64,000 nucleotides of DNA, from assembly GCA_949840885.1 (NCBI GenBank), contig CATKYJ010000011.1:37612-101611 (forward strand). Direction: 5' to 3'. Position numbers and translations under genes: made by a program. Positions 43,370-52,573 of the stretch are shown here, piece after piece. The notes below the pieces were generated by a model. The model had not been told where the DNA came from and did no database searches. It was given only the letters and a program-made list of their open reading frames with translations. Position 1 is the stretch's first letter; each line of letters begins with the position of its first letter. The stretch is from an uncultured Acetatifactor sp. (GTDB lineage Bacteria > Bacillota > Clostridia > Lachnospirales > Lachnospiraceae).

Positions 43370-44584
43370 CTAGAATTCAGAGCCCTCTTTCCAATAGAGT
43401 CCTGTTTTTTTCAAGGCTTCCTCATGGCCCATATTCTTTTTATCCATAAGGCTCCGGACGGCGGCATCCCTTGACGCGCCGAGCTCCTGGCAAAGCTCAA
43501 CAAGCAATTTGACACTGTTTTCCTCCGCTGTGTCGGCGCGTCTTTTCTCTTCGCCAGCATGTCTTCTCTCTTCGTAGGCCAGTTTCTGTACTTCATCTGC
43601 ACGTCTCTTCTCCTCGTCGGCACGTCGCTTCTCCTCATCAGCCCGCGTCCTCTCAGCCTCGGTTTTCCTCCGCTCGGCCTGTATGTCCATCTTCTCCATA
43701 TCCGCAAATAATTCTCCCATTTTCTTTTCCCTCACCTTGTCAGTCAGTCGCTCCGTCTCCGGTACAGGTACATTCATCTTTAGCAAAAAGGCGCACAGTA
43801 CATCCGCGATTACATCGACCAGATGGCCGGGGGAATCCCGCAGAATCGCTTCGATTTCACCGCCCGGAAGCTTCCGGAAATTCTCGATGTCCTCCGCTGT
43901 CTGGAGCTTGTTGATTAGCATGACCAGCGATATCTCATCTTTCTTCTCCATCAGCGCTTCATTGCTGTAATCCCGCAGGGGCACCAGATAATAGGTAAAG
44001 TCCGGAAGATACTTTCCGAATGCCTCTCCCTCCCGTACGCGGCTCTTGAAATCCAGGGGCACATTCCACTTTCTGGCTCCCTCATAGTATATGATGGGCA
44101 GAACAGGCGGGTACAGAAAATCCTCTCTCCTTGACATGCCTTTCCGGATGCTTTCCGCCTCTTTCTCATAGGCGTTCCAGATGTAGACCATATAGCGGAA
44201 CACCTGCATACACACATTGTAATCCGGCGCTGTCTTGTGCTCTATCAGGGACACCAGGAAGAAAGGAACAGTTCCTCCACCTATGTGCACCCGCTTTACC
44301 CTGTCGGAATTCCGTTCCTCTGCAAAAAGCGTCACATATTGCTCTGACACATCCTCGATATCTTCCGGCTTTACATCCTTTAGACAGGGCAAATCCACGT
44401 AGTCACGCAAAAACTGCGAGCACAGCGTGGGATCATCGAAGATGACCTTACTGCCGCTGTCCCGAATCCGGGAATTCAACACCATGTCCCTGGGTTCTGC
44501 CGCTCTGTGCAGACCCGGAACAGCCGAAGTCACAGGCCCTCTTTTCTTCCTGATTTTTTTGTTTCTCTTTTTTGTCTGTTTCAT
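43370..44584 (-). CDS. Rpn-family recombination-promoting nuclease/putative transposase
   Basis: Protein of 404 residues. Basic N-terminus, then the nuclease core (SKVIFDDPTLCSQFLRDYVD ... VPFFLVSLIEHKTAPDYN ... MQVFRYMVYIW) with acidic and lysine residues typical of Rpn, then PVLPIIYYEGARKWNVPLDF. The C-terminus has a coiled coil built from RADEEKR units (about 300-365) and a final helical tail (SLMDKKNMGHEEALKKTG). The start at MKQTKKRNK has GGGAGG 5 nt upstream. Family members cut DNA and promote recA-independent recombination; activity here is not shown. Confidence 0.8.
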   Translation of the reverse strand: MKQTKKRNKKIRKKRGPVTSAVPGLHRAAEPRDMVLNSRIRDSGSKVIFDDPTLCSQFLRDYVDLPCLKDVKPEDIEDVSEQYVTLFAEERNSDRVKRVHIGGGTVPFFLVSLIEHKTAPDYNVCMQVFRYMVYIWNAYEKEAESIRKGMSRREDFLYPPVLPIIYYEGARKWNVPLDFKSRVREGEAFGKYLPDFTYYLVPLRDYSNEALMEKKDEISLVMLINKLQTAEDIENFRKLPGGEIEAILRDSPGHLVDVIADVLCAFLLKMNVPVPETERLTDKVREKKMGELFADMEKMDIQAERRKTEAERTRADEEKRRADEEKRRADEVQKLAYEERRHAGEEKRRADTAEENSVKLLVELCQELGASRDAAVRSLMDKKNMGHEEALKKTGLYWKEGSEF

Positions 44585-44863
44585 ACATACCTCCCGGCCA
44601 GGCAGATGGGAAACAAACAATATCGATTCTTTCCGCGTCTGCCTGCTTGTTCAATTATAAATGGGTTACTTCAGGCAAAACGCCCAGATCCATGGCTTCC
44701 GCAGGAAACCGGATAGTACATGGCAAAAAGCTGCAACTGACAGCTTATGCCGCTATGAAAAATAGATTTTTTGAAGTGGTTTCATCATATCATATGAAAA
44801 TCGGAATTGCAATACATTTTTTGACTTGGTAATGGCTGCCCATAGATCGCTTGCTGTCTTGTG

Positions 44864-44893
44864 ATTTTCGTGCAAAATGCGCACGAAAACACT
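44864..44893 (+). repeat. Dispersed palindromic intergenic repeat, copy C
   Basis: ATTTTCGTGCAAAATGCGC then ACGAAAACACT: a perfect 9-bp stem (TTTTCGTGC/GCACGAAAA). Shares 27 identical positions with copy A. Confidence 0.72.
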
Positions 44894-45002
44894 GGAATTG
44901 CCCGTGAGCATAACGTTCATGCCGGCTGATGCAAAGCTAAAACAGGGCGGCGGGGCACAGGGAACAGGAAGATGTAAAGAGGATTTTTTTACAGAGTTCA
45001 TT

Positions 45003-45040
45003 AATATGACATACTGATGTCATATTATCAGGTATATAAT
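45003..45040 (+). promoter_or_regulatory. Operator-like palindrome and -10 before zinc-ribbon gene
   Basis: Perfect 9-bp inverted repeat AATATGACA (45003-45011) / TGTCATATT (45018-45026) with a 6-bp spacer, followed by TATAAT at 45035-45040. The palindrome covers the -35 position, which is a poor match, as expected for a regulated promoter. The regulator gene is not adjacent. Confidence 0.55.
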
Positions 45041-45148
45041 AGGCTTACACTTATGGAGGCAGGCGCCGCTTCTATAGTGAAATGTGAGGCAGAGGAGATC
45101 TCTGCCAATTCCGATACGAAAAAGGCAAAACGAGAGGAGAGCAACATT

Positions 45149-45424
45149 ATGGAAAACACAATGAAGCAGGAACTGAAAATCTGCCAGAGCTGCGGTATGC
45201 CCATGCAGGAGGAGCAGTACGGAACCAATCAGGACGGCAGCAGGAACGAGAAGTATTGCTGCTACTGCTACAAGGACGGGGCCTTTGCCCAGGACTGCAG
45301 CCTGGAGGAGATGATCGAATTCTGTGCGCCGTTTGAGGTGGAGGGCGGCCGGGCCAAGACCCTGGAGGAAGCGAAAGGGATGCTGGGGGAATACTTCCCC
45401 ACGCTGGAGCGCTGGAGGGCATAA
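45149..45424 (+). CDS. Small putative zinc-ribbon protein
   Basis: Protein of 91 residues with CQSCGMPM near the start and YCCYCYKDG about 28 residues later, a Cys4 ribbon of the 'putative zinc ribbon' family often found near or fused to MerR/AraC/GyrI-like proteins. The C-terminal half (FCAPFEVEGGRAKTLEEAK) is helical. GAGGAGAG precedes the ATG at 45149; an in-frame extension to 45017 runs through the promoter and is rejected. Probably cotranscribed with the effector-binding protein 38 bp downstream. Confidence 0.82.
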   Translation: MENTMKQELKICQSCGMPMQEEQYGTNQDGSRNEKYCCYCYKDGAFAQDCSLEEMIEFCAPFEVEGGRAKTLEEAKGMLGEYFPTLERWRA

Positions 45425-45462
45425 AACAGGCGCATTGTTAAATGCGGGAGAGGAGGTTGACT

Positions 45463-45960
45463 ATGGCAGTCAAATTATTGGAGATAAAGAGGGAGAGCTG
45501 GCCTGCGGTGCGGCTGATCGGAAAGAAATATTCCGATGCTCCCAACTGGGGAGAATGGTGGGAAAAGGACTGGTTCGAGATATTGGAGGCGAAGCAGTGC
45601 ACTCCCATGAACGGGGATGCCTATGTGGGAGCCGTACACATCGTGGATGGGAGACCCGAGAGATGGATCGGCATGTTCTTCCCGGCGGACACGTCGGTTC
45701 CGGAGGGATTTGAATTTGTGGACATAGAACCTCTGGACTATGGGGTATGCTATCTGTCCGGCAAAGAGGGCGAAGGGGAGTTCTTTACCATGGATACCCA
45801 CAATATGTGCCTGGAAGCGCTGCGGGCGGAGGGCTTTGTCCGAAAAGAGGACGATTGGTGTTTTGACAGATATAACTGTCCCAGGTATACCACGCCGGAC
45901 GGAGAGGGAAATGTCATTCTAGACTATGGGATTTCCGTGATGTCCGTATCAGGGGACTGA
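45463..45960 (+). CDS. GyrI-like effector-binding domain protein
   Basis: Protein of 165 residues with a GyrI/AraC-effector-like fold: a stand-alone small-molecule-binding domain without DNA-binding part (AVRLIGKKYSDAPNWGEWW ... AVHIVDGRPERWIGMFFPA ... CPRYTTPDGEGNVILDYGI). Relatives bind hydrophobic compounds. GAGGAGG lies 6 nt before the ATG. Its pairing with a zinc-ribbon gene is frequent; a role in sensing or sequestering a toxic compound is only inferred. Confidence 0.72.
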   Translation: MAVKLLEIKRESWPAVRLIGKKYSDAPNWGEWWEKDWFEILEAKQCTPMNGDAYVGAVHIVDGRPERWIGMFFPADTSVPEGFEFVDIEPLDYGVCYLSGKEGEGEFFTMDTHNMCLEALRAEGFVRKEDDWCFDRYNCPRYTTPDGEGNVILDYGISVMSVSGD

Positions 45961-46001
45961 ATCATACACAGGAACCGAATCAATGGCGTTCTGCGCTCCG
46001 G

Positions 46002-46781
46002 TTATACCAGCACGTTTTTGCAAAATTTTGCAATGGTGGCTGGCGGTAGATACAAGCCCTCTCTGAGATAGGTGTCCATATCCGGATACCGTTCGTCGAT
46101 GGCCGCAAACGCCTCGTCCAGGTAGGAGGCTTTGGCAAGGAATGCATTTCTTACCGCAGCGGCTTCGGACTCGGATTTGCCTGCCGCCAGCATCCCCCGG
46201 TAATACATCTCCGCCTTGGATTCGTTTACGTCGTTGGTCAACAGATAGTCTTCCATGATTTGTCTGCGGTCCACCCCGAGAGCAGAGAGCAGCATGACTG
46301 CCAGCAGTCCGCAGCGGTCTTTTCCCTCGGTGCAATGCCAGAGGACGCTTCCTGCCGCGAAGTCATGTTCCATCACGCATCCGACTGCCTTGCCCAGATT
46401 CTTCCGGCAGGGCTCCAGCGTCACCATCATGCGATAGAGATGCTCCATGTTCGGGATAGTGGCTCCGATTTGTTCCGCATCCGTATTCTTCTCATGGGAG
46501 ATACCCGGTACCGGCCCGTCAAAGACCGGGATAGGCAGGTAGGCCGCGTCTTCCGGCGCGGCATCCGGCCGCTGGCTGCGTTCCGTCTTGGTCCGCAGAT
46601 CTATGACTTTGGCCAGACGCCACTTCTCCCGGAGAATTGTCCTGTCGGCAGACGTTGCCTCTGCCAGATTTGCCGAGCGGAGTAAAAGGCCCGGCGCAAT
46701 CTTACGCCCGTCCGCCGTGGGCAGCCCTCCTAAGTCCCGGGCATTCTGAATTCCCTGAAAATCGATTTTCCTGCTGTCCAT
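46002..46781 (-). CDS. Tyrosine-protein phosphatase (HCxxGKDR type)
   Basis: Cysteine-based phosphatase of 259 residues of the tyrosine/serine, LMW-unrelated family seen as MptpB-like or lipid phosphatases. N-terminal NARDLGGLPTADGRKI (typical of the family), VIDLRTKTERSQRP, and the P-loop HCTEGKDRCG with the catalytic Cys. The protein has no signal peptide. AGAGGTGA precedes the chosen ATG. Its 3' end faces the GyrI-like gene. It lies 29 bp after the anSME gene on the same strand, so the two are probably cotranscribed with the sulfatase. Confidence 0.9.
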   Translation of the reverse strand: MDSRKIDFQGIQNARDLGGLPTADGRKIAPGLLLRSANLAEATSADRTILREKWRLAKVIDLRTKTERSQRPDAAPEDAAYLPIPVFDGPVPGISHEKNTDAEQIGATIPNMEHLYRMMVTLEPCRKNLGKAVGCVMEHDFAAGSVLWHCTEGKDRCGLLAVMLLSALGVDRRQIMEDYLLTNDVNESKAEMYYRGMLAAGKSESEAAAVRNAFLAKASYLDEAFAAIDERYPDMDTYLREGLYLPPATIAKFCKNVLV

Positions 46782-46810
46782 CTCTGTCACCTCTGCGCTT
46801 TTATGTAGTC

Positions 46811-47959
46811 TCACTTCAAGCGGCTGCTGCCGGGTGGGGAATCTTTCCGGCTGTCCGCGCACCGGTCCGCAATCCGCAAAAGTCCCGGCAGACAGGCGTC
46901 GAAAAACATCCTGTAAGCTTTACAGAAATAATTCTCCCCCTCCGCCGCACCCATTCCGCACCGGTGCCTGCGGCAGCCTCCCCGGCACAGACGAAAATAG
47001 CCGCATGCTCTGCATTCCGGCGTATGATTTACGGAGCGCTCCGAGAATTTCAGCTCCCGCCGCTTTCTCTCAATCTCGGCAGTTTCCTCCGTTCTCAGAT
47101 TCCCCAGACAGTATTCATCCATTGCGTAAAAATCACAGGGATACACGCTGCCGTCCGCCTCCACCACGGTCTGACGGCTGCAGTATCCCCGCTGTTCGCA
47201 GGACTCAGGCTCTTTCCCCAGGAGAATTCCGATATAATTTTCAAACTGTCTGATATAGGGTTGGATCCCTTTTTTCACATCGATTTCCCACAGCTCGAAC
47301 AGGTCGATGAGGAACTGTCCGTAGGCTTCGGGAGACAGGGAGTATTCCCGGCTGCCCTGCTTCTCCCACACGGGATCCAGACAGGCGATATACTGCTGCC
47401 AGCCAAAGCCCAGCTTTCTGTACTGCTCGTAGATTCGCCTGATCTTCGGGGCTGTCCTGCCGTTCACCACGGTCAGCACGTTGAAATCCACCCCGGCTTT
47501 TTTCAGCTGCTCCGCCCCGGCCAGAACGCGGAAATAGGTTTCCTCCCCCCGGGCGTCCCTGCGGAAAGCGTCATGTGCCGCCTTAATTCCGTCCACAGAA
47601 AGCCCCACCAGGAAGTGATTTCCGGCGAAGAAGTCACACCATTCCTCGTCCAGCAGATAGCCGTTGGTCTGGAGGGCGTGGGAGATTACAAGCCCTCTGT
47701 CATTGCAGACGCGCTCCGTTTCCAGCCACTCCCTGTAGAACGCCAGCCCTGCCAGCGTGGGCTCCCCGCCCTGAAAGGCGAAAGTACATCCGCCCTCTGC
47801 GGAGGCCAGGCTTTTTCGGATGACCTGCTCCATGATCTCCCTGTCCATGACTCCCCGCAGGGGCTGCTGTCTATGGCTCATCTCATCCGCGTAAAAACAA
47901 TAGCTGCAGCGCATATTGCACAGTCCGGAGACTGGCTTTACCATTATACATTCCATCAC
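46811..47959 (-). CDS. Anaerobic sulfatase-maturating enzyme (radical SAM/SPASM)
   Basis: Radical SAM enzyme of 382 residues that converts a Cys (or Ser) of sulfatases to formylglycine without oxygen. CNMRCSYCFYADE carries the three cluster cysteines, FAFQGGEPTLAG is the SAM-binding motif of the family, and the C-terminal SPASM region has the cysteine sets GYCSRQ ... VYPCDFYAMDEYCLG ... CRACGYFRLCRGGCRR for two auxiliary clusters. It lies 72 bp after the sulfatase gene, whose active-site Cys it should modify. Confidence 0.95.
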   Translation of the reverse strand: MMECIMVKPVSGLCNMRCSYCFYADEMSHRQQPLRGVMDREIMEQVIRKSLASAEGGCTFAFQGGEPTLAGLAFYREWLETERVCNDRGLVISHALQTNGYLLDEEWCDFFAGNHFLVGLSVDGIKAAHDAFRRDARGEETYFRVLAGAEQLKKAGVDFNVLTVVNGRTAPKIRRIYEQYRKLGFGWQQYIACLDPVWEKQGSREYSLSPEAYGQFLIDLFELWEIDVKKGIQPYIRQFENYIGILLGKEPESCEQRGYCSRQTVVEADGSVYPCDFYAMDEYCLGNLRTEETAEIERKRRELKFSERSVNHTPECRACGYFRLCRGGCRRHRCGMGAAEGENYFCKAYRMFFDACLPGLLRIADRCADSRKDSPPGSSRLK

Positions 47960-48031
47960 ATTTCACCTGTTTGACTGCTTTGGCCGTCCGAGAGTTCCCG
48001 CTGCGCTTCCCCATGGCTCCTGCGGTTTCGC

Positions 48032-49504
48032 TTACGCTTCCCCCGGGTACTTTTCCAGGAGCAGCGGGATGCCGTATGCCCGAGGCGTGTCTTCAATCCG
48101 CTTGATATAGGCGGAGAGCTGTCCCCTGCAGTGCTCCGGCCCGCCCTCCCGCATCACGGTCCACATGGGATCCGCATCATATCGGGAGCTCTTCATCATG
48201 GCATCGTTCCAGTCCAGAATCATCTTGGCCCCGCGTGCGCAAAGTTCCGGATGCTCCGCCGCCAGGTTGTGCTGCTGATGGGGATCTTCCCGAATGTCAA
48301 AGAGCATCTCCTCAGGCAGCAGATGGTATCCTCCGTGTACAGTGCGGATATAGAGATAATCCTCAAAGCGCACGCTCCGCTGGCAGACATGGGCGCACTG
48401 GGTCAGCACCACGCAGGACTTTGCGCAGTCCGTGCCGTCCCGAAGCGCCGCCGCAAAGGAAACCCCGTCATAACAATACCTGTCTCCCCACATCTGCGTG
48501 CCCAGCAATTCCTGGACGGTGGGAGCCAGATCCGTATTGTCATGGAAGCCCTTTACCACCGCGCCTTTCCTCATTCCGGGCCAGCGGATGATCAGCGGGA
48601 TCCTGCAGACTGGCTCGTCCGCCATTCCGTGCTCGCCGTATACGCCGAATTCTCCCAGATCCTCTCCGTGGTCGGCAGTGATGATCACGGCCAGATCGTC
48701 GTCATACAGCCCGTGCTCTCTCAGCCACCCCAGAATTAAGCCAATGTTGTCGTCAGTATAGCGCACGCCCTTGTCATACTCGTTCAGGAAAGCCTTTGCC
48801 TCCTCCAGACTATTGAGCCTGCCGGGGTGCTTTGGCCAGGCCTCAAAGCGGTCATCGTTCCACATATTGATCTCGTTGGCACCGTGAGGACCGATGTGAA
48901 GCAGATGCTCGGCAAAAATTTCCTCCGTAATCCAGTCGTCCGGAAGAGCCGTTTCCTGGAAAGGACATTTGTAATCCGCCGGCGTTCTGTAGGGCGTGTG
49001 GGGATCCCAGAAATGCACATGCATCATCCAGTTGTCCTTTTCTCCGTTTCGCTCCAGCCAGTCCAGGACCTGGGGCGTCACCATCTCCGCGGACTCCCCG
49101 CCTCTACGTCCTACATTGTAGCACTCGTGAAAACCGGCGTTGAACCACCAGGCGCTGTGCCGTTCTGCAAAGGTGGAGAAAGACACCGTATGCATACCGG
49201 CTCTGCGAAACTGCATGAACAGGCCGTTCTCCGACATATCGTCGGTAAAGCTCCGGGAAGCGCCCTGAAGCCGCATATCCGCCGCCGTCCCCCCATGTCC
49301 CACGATTCCGTTATGTATGCCGTAGAGACCGCTGATCATGGAGGCCCGGGAGGGCAGGCAGGGCGCGTTGGGGCAGTAGTAATCCTCAAAGCGCACTCCC
49401 TCCGCGGCCACCCCATCCATCACCGGGGTGGTATCCCGCCCATAGCCGTAACACCCCATATGATTCGCCCGCAGCGTATCTATATCGAACATCAATACCC
49501 TCAT
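48032..49504 (-). CDS. Cys-type sulfatase
   Basis: Sulfatase of 490 residues. N-terminal metal site (LMFDIDTLRANHMGCYGYG), formylglycine motif C-x-P-S-R in NAPCLPSRASMISGLYG, HVHFWDPHTPYRTP, and the second metal site VIITADHGEDLGEFG. The modified residue is Cys, fitting the anSME encoded next. No signal peptide is seen, so it probably acts in the cytoplasm on imported sulfated sugars, such as mucin or glycosaminoglycan fragments; the substrate is not readable from sequence. GGAGGAG lies before the ATG at 49504; a longer reading has no support. Confidence 0.93.
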   Translation of the reverse strand: MRVLMFDIDTLRANHMGCYGYGRDTTPVMDGVAAEGVRFEDYYCPNAPCLPSRASMISGLYGIHNGIVGHGGTAADMRLQGASRSFTDDMSENGLFMQFRRAGMHTVSFSTFAERHSAWWFNAGFHECYNVGRRGGESAEMVTPQVLDWLERNGEKDNWMMHVHFWDPHTPYRTPADYKCPFQETALPDDWITEEIFAEHLLHIGPHGANEINMWNDDRFEAWPKHPGRLNSLEEAKAFLNEYDKGVRYTDDNIGLILGWLREHGLYDDDLAVIITADHGEDLGEFGVYGEHGMADEPVCRIPLIIRWPGMRKGAVVKGFHDNTDLAPTVQELLGTQMWGDRYCYDGVSFAAALRDGTDCAKSCVVLTQCAHVCQRSVRFEDYLYIRTVHGGYHLLPEEMLFDIREDPHQQHNLAAEHPELCARGAKMILDWNDAMMKSSRYDADPMWTVMREGGPEHCRGQLSAYIKRIEDTPRAYGIPLLLEKYPGEA

Positions 49505-50078
49505 CCGCTCCTCCTTTCGGCCATTTTCCCGCACTGACGGGAGGCGGCCGCCCATTGAAATTATGATTGTGATTATATCTTATCCCATGGGCAAAGTCAA
49601 TGAATATATTGCCCTGCAGGAGCCGGGGAGGTTGCTGTTTATGGGCAGTTCCGCGAGGTGTTTTCGTGCGTATTTTGTGCGAAAATTACCGAAAGCTATT
49701 ATGCCCCCAGCGGCGGGACGGTTCCTGTATTCATTGCAGACAGAGGGGCCATGCGTACAATGTCTTTGCACATGCCATTGAGAGCGGCTCCTTTTTTGTC
49801 ATCCAGGCAACTGATACAAAAAGGAAGCGCTTTCTTGGCAGCGACTTTCCAAAAAACGAGACATTTGACATCAGGATCACAAGGCTCCTTTGCAATAAAA
49901 CAAAGACATGGCTCGTCAAATGACATTATCCCCCCGCCTGATCTGGGGTTCGTTCCCATATGGCGCTCTATTCCTAATGTTTAGGCTGTTTATTCGATTT
50001 TTAGCGTTCTTAACTAACTGACATTGACCGTGAGCAGTACCCAAAAATGCCACCAAGTAATTCCATTTCAAAAACCCC
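49505..50078. other. Intergenic region between sulfatase and alaS leader
   Basis: About 570 bp without a supported gene. It contains dispersed-repeat copy D (49658-49687). Overlapping open frames on both strands lack ribosome sites and recognisable motifs. Confidence 0.45.
49658..49687 (-). repeat. Dispersed palindromic intergenic repeat, copy D
   Basis: Reverse-strand copy (AATTTTCGCACAAAATACGC then ACGAAAACAC on the minus strand), a few substitutions away from copies A and C, so its stem is imperfect. Confidence 0.6.
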
Positions 50079-50107
50079 TTGACATTCCGCCCCTCCCGCG
50101 TTATACT
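50079..50107 (+). promoter_or_regulatory. alaS promoter
   Basis: Consensus TTGACA (50079-50084), 17-bp spacer, TATACT (50102-50107). Transcription should start near 50114 and enter the T-box leader. Confidence 0.8.
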
Positions 50108-50113
50108 CTCCTT

Positions 50114-50402
50114 ACTTCAAGACAAAAAGGCTTTGACGAGGAGTAGTAAATAGCAGGGATTTCACAGAGAGAGGATGTTTGGTGCGAATCCTCATTGAAC
50201 TGTTATCGAAGCAGCCTCCGAGCTGTGAACCGAACGGATCCGTCCCAGTAGGCTTCAACGGAGTTCCCCCGTTAACACAGGAAGCAATATCGGAGCAATC
50301 CCGTATTGGCAAAGTGCAGAGAAATCTGAAATCAGGTGGTAACACGGACAAGTAGGTTCGCCCTGAGTCGGCAAATATGCCGGCCCGGGGCTTTTTGTTT
50401 TG
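50114..50402 (+). promoter_or_regulatory. T-box riboswitch (alanine) upstream of alaS
   Basis: Leader that senses uncharged tRNA. Stem I has the AGAGAG and GGTGCGAATCC signature parts (50166-50192), its base closed by TTCACAG/CTGTGAA. A candidate alanine specifier GCA is at 50211-50213 (GCC follows directly). The T-box sequence AGGTGGTAACACGG is at 50334-50347, where TGGT would pair with the tRNA-Ala end. A GC-rich terminator with 12 of 13 pairs (arms within 50362-50394) and TTTTTG follows. Alanine starvation should therefore raise alaS expression. Confidence 0.9.
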
Positions 50403-50426
50403 GAAAAAAACAAAAAGGAGAAAGCC

Positions 50427-52409
50427 ATGACCGCACAAGAATTGAGAACCATGTATCTAAACTTTTTCAGGGAAAGGGGGCACAGGGAGATTCCCTCGGC
50501 CTCCCTGCTTCCGGAGAACGACCCTACCGTCCTGTTCACCACGGCCGGGATGCATCCCCTGGTACCCTATCTGCTGGGGGAAAAGCATCCTCTGGGGAGA
50601 CGTCTGACAGATGTCCAGAAATGCGTCAGGACATGCGATATCGACGAAGTGGGAGACGACGTCCACCTGATCTTCTTCGAGATGATGGGCAACTGGTCTC
50701 TGGGCGATTACTCCAAGGAGGAATCCGTCTCCATGAGCTTTGAATTCCTGACGCAGTGCCTCCATATCCCGCCCGAGCGCCTGGCCGTGACCGTGTTCGC
50801 CGGGGATGCCGGGATGCCCCGCGACCAGGAGACCGAGCGGCTCTGGAAAAGCCACGGCCTGACGAATGAGCAGATCTTTCCCTATGGCAGGGAGGAGAAT
50901 TGGTGGGGGCCCGTGGGGCGCACAGGCCCCTGCGGCCCGGACACGGAGATCTTCTACGACTGCGGAAAGCCCAAATGCGGCGAAAGCTGCGGCCCGGCCT
51001 GTCACTGCGGGAAATATGTGGAGATCTGGAACAATGTATTTCTACAGTTCAATCAGGAGGAGGGCGGACGCTTTACCGAGCTGAAGCAGAAAAACGTGGA
51101 CACCGGCATGGGACTGGAACGGGTCCTGACCATCCTGAACGGAAAGACAAATGTCTATGAGACGGAGCTGTTTGAGCCCCTCATGGAACGGCTTGAAGCG
51201 CTTTCGGAAAGCCGGGGAAAGCACATTCCGCAGAGAGACAGGCGGATCATCGCGGAGCATGTCAGAGCCGTCACCTTTATCCTGGGGGACCCGAAGCGAA
51301 TCGCCCCGTCCAACACGGAACAGGGCTATATCCTAAGGCGCCTCATCCGCAGAGTCATACGCCTGTTCCAGAAAGCCGGAATCGAATCCGACTGTCTGTG
51401 CAGCCTCTCGGACATTATCATCGGCCAGTACCGGGGCGTATACCCGGAGCTGGGGGAGAACAGGGACTTTATCCTGGAGGAGCTGCGAAAGGAACACGCC
51501 CTGTTCTCCAGAACCCTGGAGGAGGGGCTTCGGAAAGCCAATCGGTATCTGGACAGTCTCGGGGCGGGCAGCCCGGGAGAGAACAGTCTCATGGCGGGCA
51601 GCCCGGGGGAGGACAGTCTCAGGGCGGGCGGCCCGGGGGAGGACAGTCTCGGGGCGGGCAGCCCTGGGGAGGACAGTCTCGGGGCAGGCAGCCCGGGGGA
51701 GGACAGTCTCAGGGCGGGCGGCCCGGGGGAGGACAGTCTTTTGGCGGATCCTGCCGGGGGCCGGATAGGAACCATGCTCAGCGGAGAGCTCGCTTTCAAG
51801 CTCTATGACACCTATGGATTCCCGATTGAGTTCACGGCGGAGCTTGCCAGGGAGCGGGGCTTTTCCGTGGACGAAGAGGGTTTTAGGCAAAAATTTGAAG
51901 AGCACCAGGAGAAGTCCAGGAAAGCCTCCGCCGGAAAGTTCGCAGGGGGGCTGGCGGAGCACAGCGCAGAGACCGCCAGGCTCCACACCGCCACCCATCT
52001 GCTGGGCGCAGCGCTTCGAAAGGTGCTGGGGGAGGAGGTGGCCCAGAGGGGCAGCAATATCACCGCCCAGCGCCTGCGCTTCGATTTTTCTTACGCCAGA
52101 AAAGTCACAAAAGAGGAACTGGCCCAGGTGGAGGCAATCGTAAACCAGGCCATCTCCCGGAAAATAGATGTGGTGCTGGAGGAAATGTCTCCCCAGGAGG
52201 CCTGGCGCACCGGTGCCGTGGGAGTCTTCTCCGAGAAGTACGGGGACTTGGTCAAAGTGTATGCCATCCCCGGATACTCCAGGGAGATCTGCGGCGGCCC
52301 CCACGCGGGCAACACCGGGGAGCTGGGCAGATTCCGGATCCTGAAAGAGGAGGCCTCCTCGGCGGGCGTCAGGCGGATCAAGGCGGTGCTGGAACCGGAC
52401 GGGGGCTGA
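50427..52409 (+). CDS. alaS: Alanine-tRNA ligase, short form without C-Ala domain
   Basis: Class II synthetase of 660 residues. The catalytic core includes [25 protein letters not shown] and motif 3 DTGMGLERV; a Cys-rich loop ([17 protein letters not shown]) may bind zinc. The editing domain has HTATH and [15 protein letters not shown] metal ligands. The protein stops after it, lacking the C-terminal DHHA1/C-Ala part that brings standard AlaRS to about 875 residues. A 10-residue tandem repeat (about 376-438) has been inserted between the tRNA-binding and beta-barrel parts. AAGGAG precedes the ATG. It could be a second, stress-induced AlaRS. Confidence 0.9.
   Translation: MTAQELRTMYLNFFRERGHREIPSASLLPENDPTVLFTTAGMHPLVPYLLGEKHPLGRRLTDVQKCVRTCDIDEVGDDVHLIFFEMMGNWSLGDYSKEESVSMSFEFLTQCLHIPPERLAVTVFAGDAGMPRDQETERLWKSHGLTNEQIFPYGREENWWGPVGRTGPCGPDTEIFYDCGKPKCGESCGPACHCGKYVEIWNNVFLQFNQEEGGRFTELKQKNVDTGMGLERVLTILNGKTNVYETELFEPLMERLEALSESRGKHIPQRDRRIIAEHVRAVTFILGDPKRIAPSNTEQGYILRRLIRRVIRLFQKAGIESDCLCSLSDIIIGQYRGVYPELGENRDFILEELRKEHALFSRTLEEGLRKANRYLDSLGAGSPGENSLMAGSPGEDSLRAGGPGEDSLGAGSPGEDSLGAGSPGEDSLRAGGPGEDSLLADPAGGRIGTMLSGELAFKLYDTYGFPIEFTAELARERGFSVDEEGFRQKFEEHQEKSRKASAGKFAGGLAEHSAETARLHTATHLLGAALRKVLGEEVAQRGSNITAQRLRFDFSYARKVTKEELAQVEAIVNQAISRKIDVVLEEMSPQEAWRTGAVGVFSEKYGDLVKVYAIPGYSREICGGPHAGNTGELGRFRILKEEASSAGVRRIKAVLEPDGG
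51552..51740. repeat. 30-bp in-frame minisatellite within alaS
   Basis: Six copies of a 30-bp unit encoding [10 protein letters not shown] and close variants. Copies are nearly identical, so the array is likely recent and length-variable. The frame is kept. Confidence 0.92.
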
Positions 52410-52573
52410 TGCCCCTCCGGTCATCCTTTCCCCTTTGTCCTCCTCCATAGAACGGTTCCTGCCGACAGCCGCGCCGGGAACACAACGCCGGACGGAGCGC
52501 CCGTTTTCAGGTTGGCCCCGGCGCTCCCGGCGCTGTCCCCGCCGACCCCGGGCCGTAACTTTACCCCGCTGCC

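Larger units (their letters stand above)
44585..45148. other. Intergenic region with repeat copy and operator-like palindrome
   Basis: 564 bp. It contains dispersed-repeat copy C (44864-44893) and, near its right end, the palindrome and -10 at 45003-45040. No gene is supported between 44585 and 45148. Confidence 0.5.
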
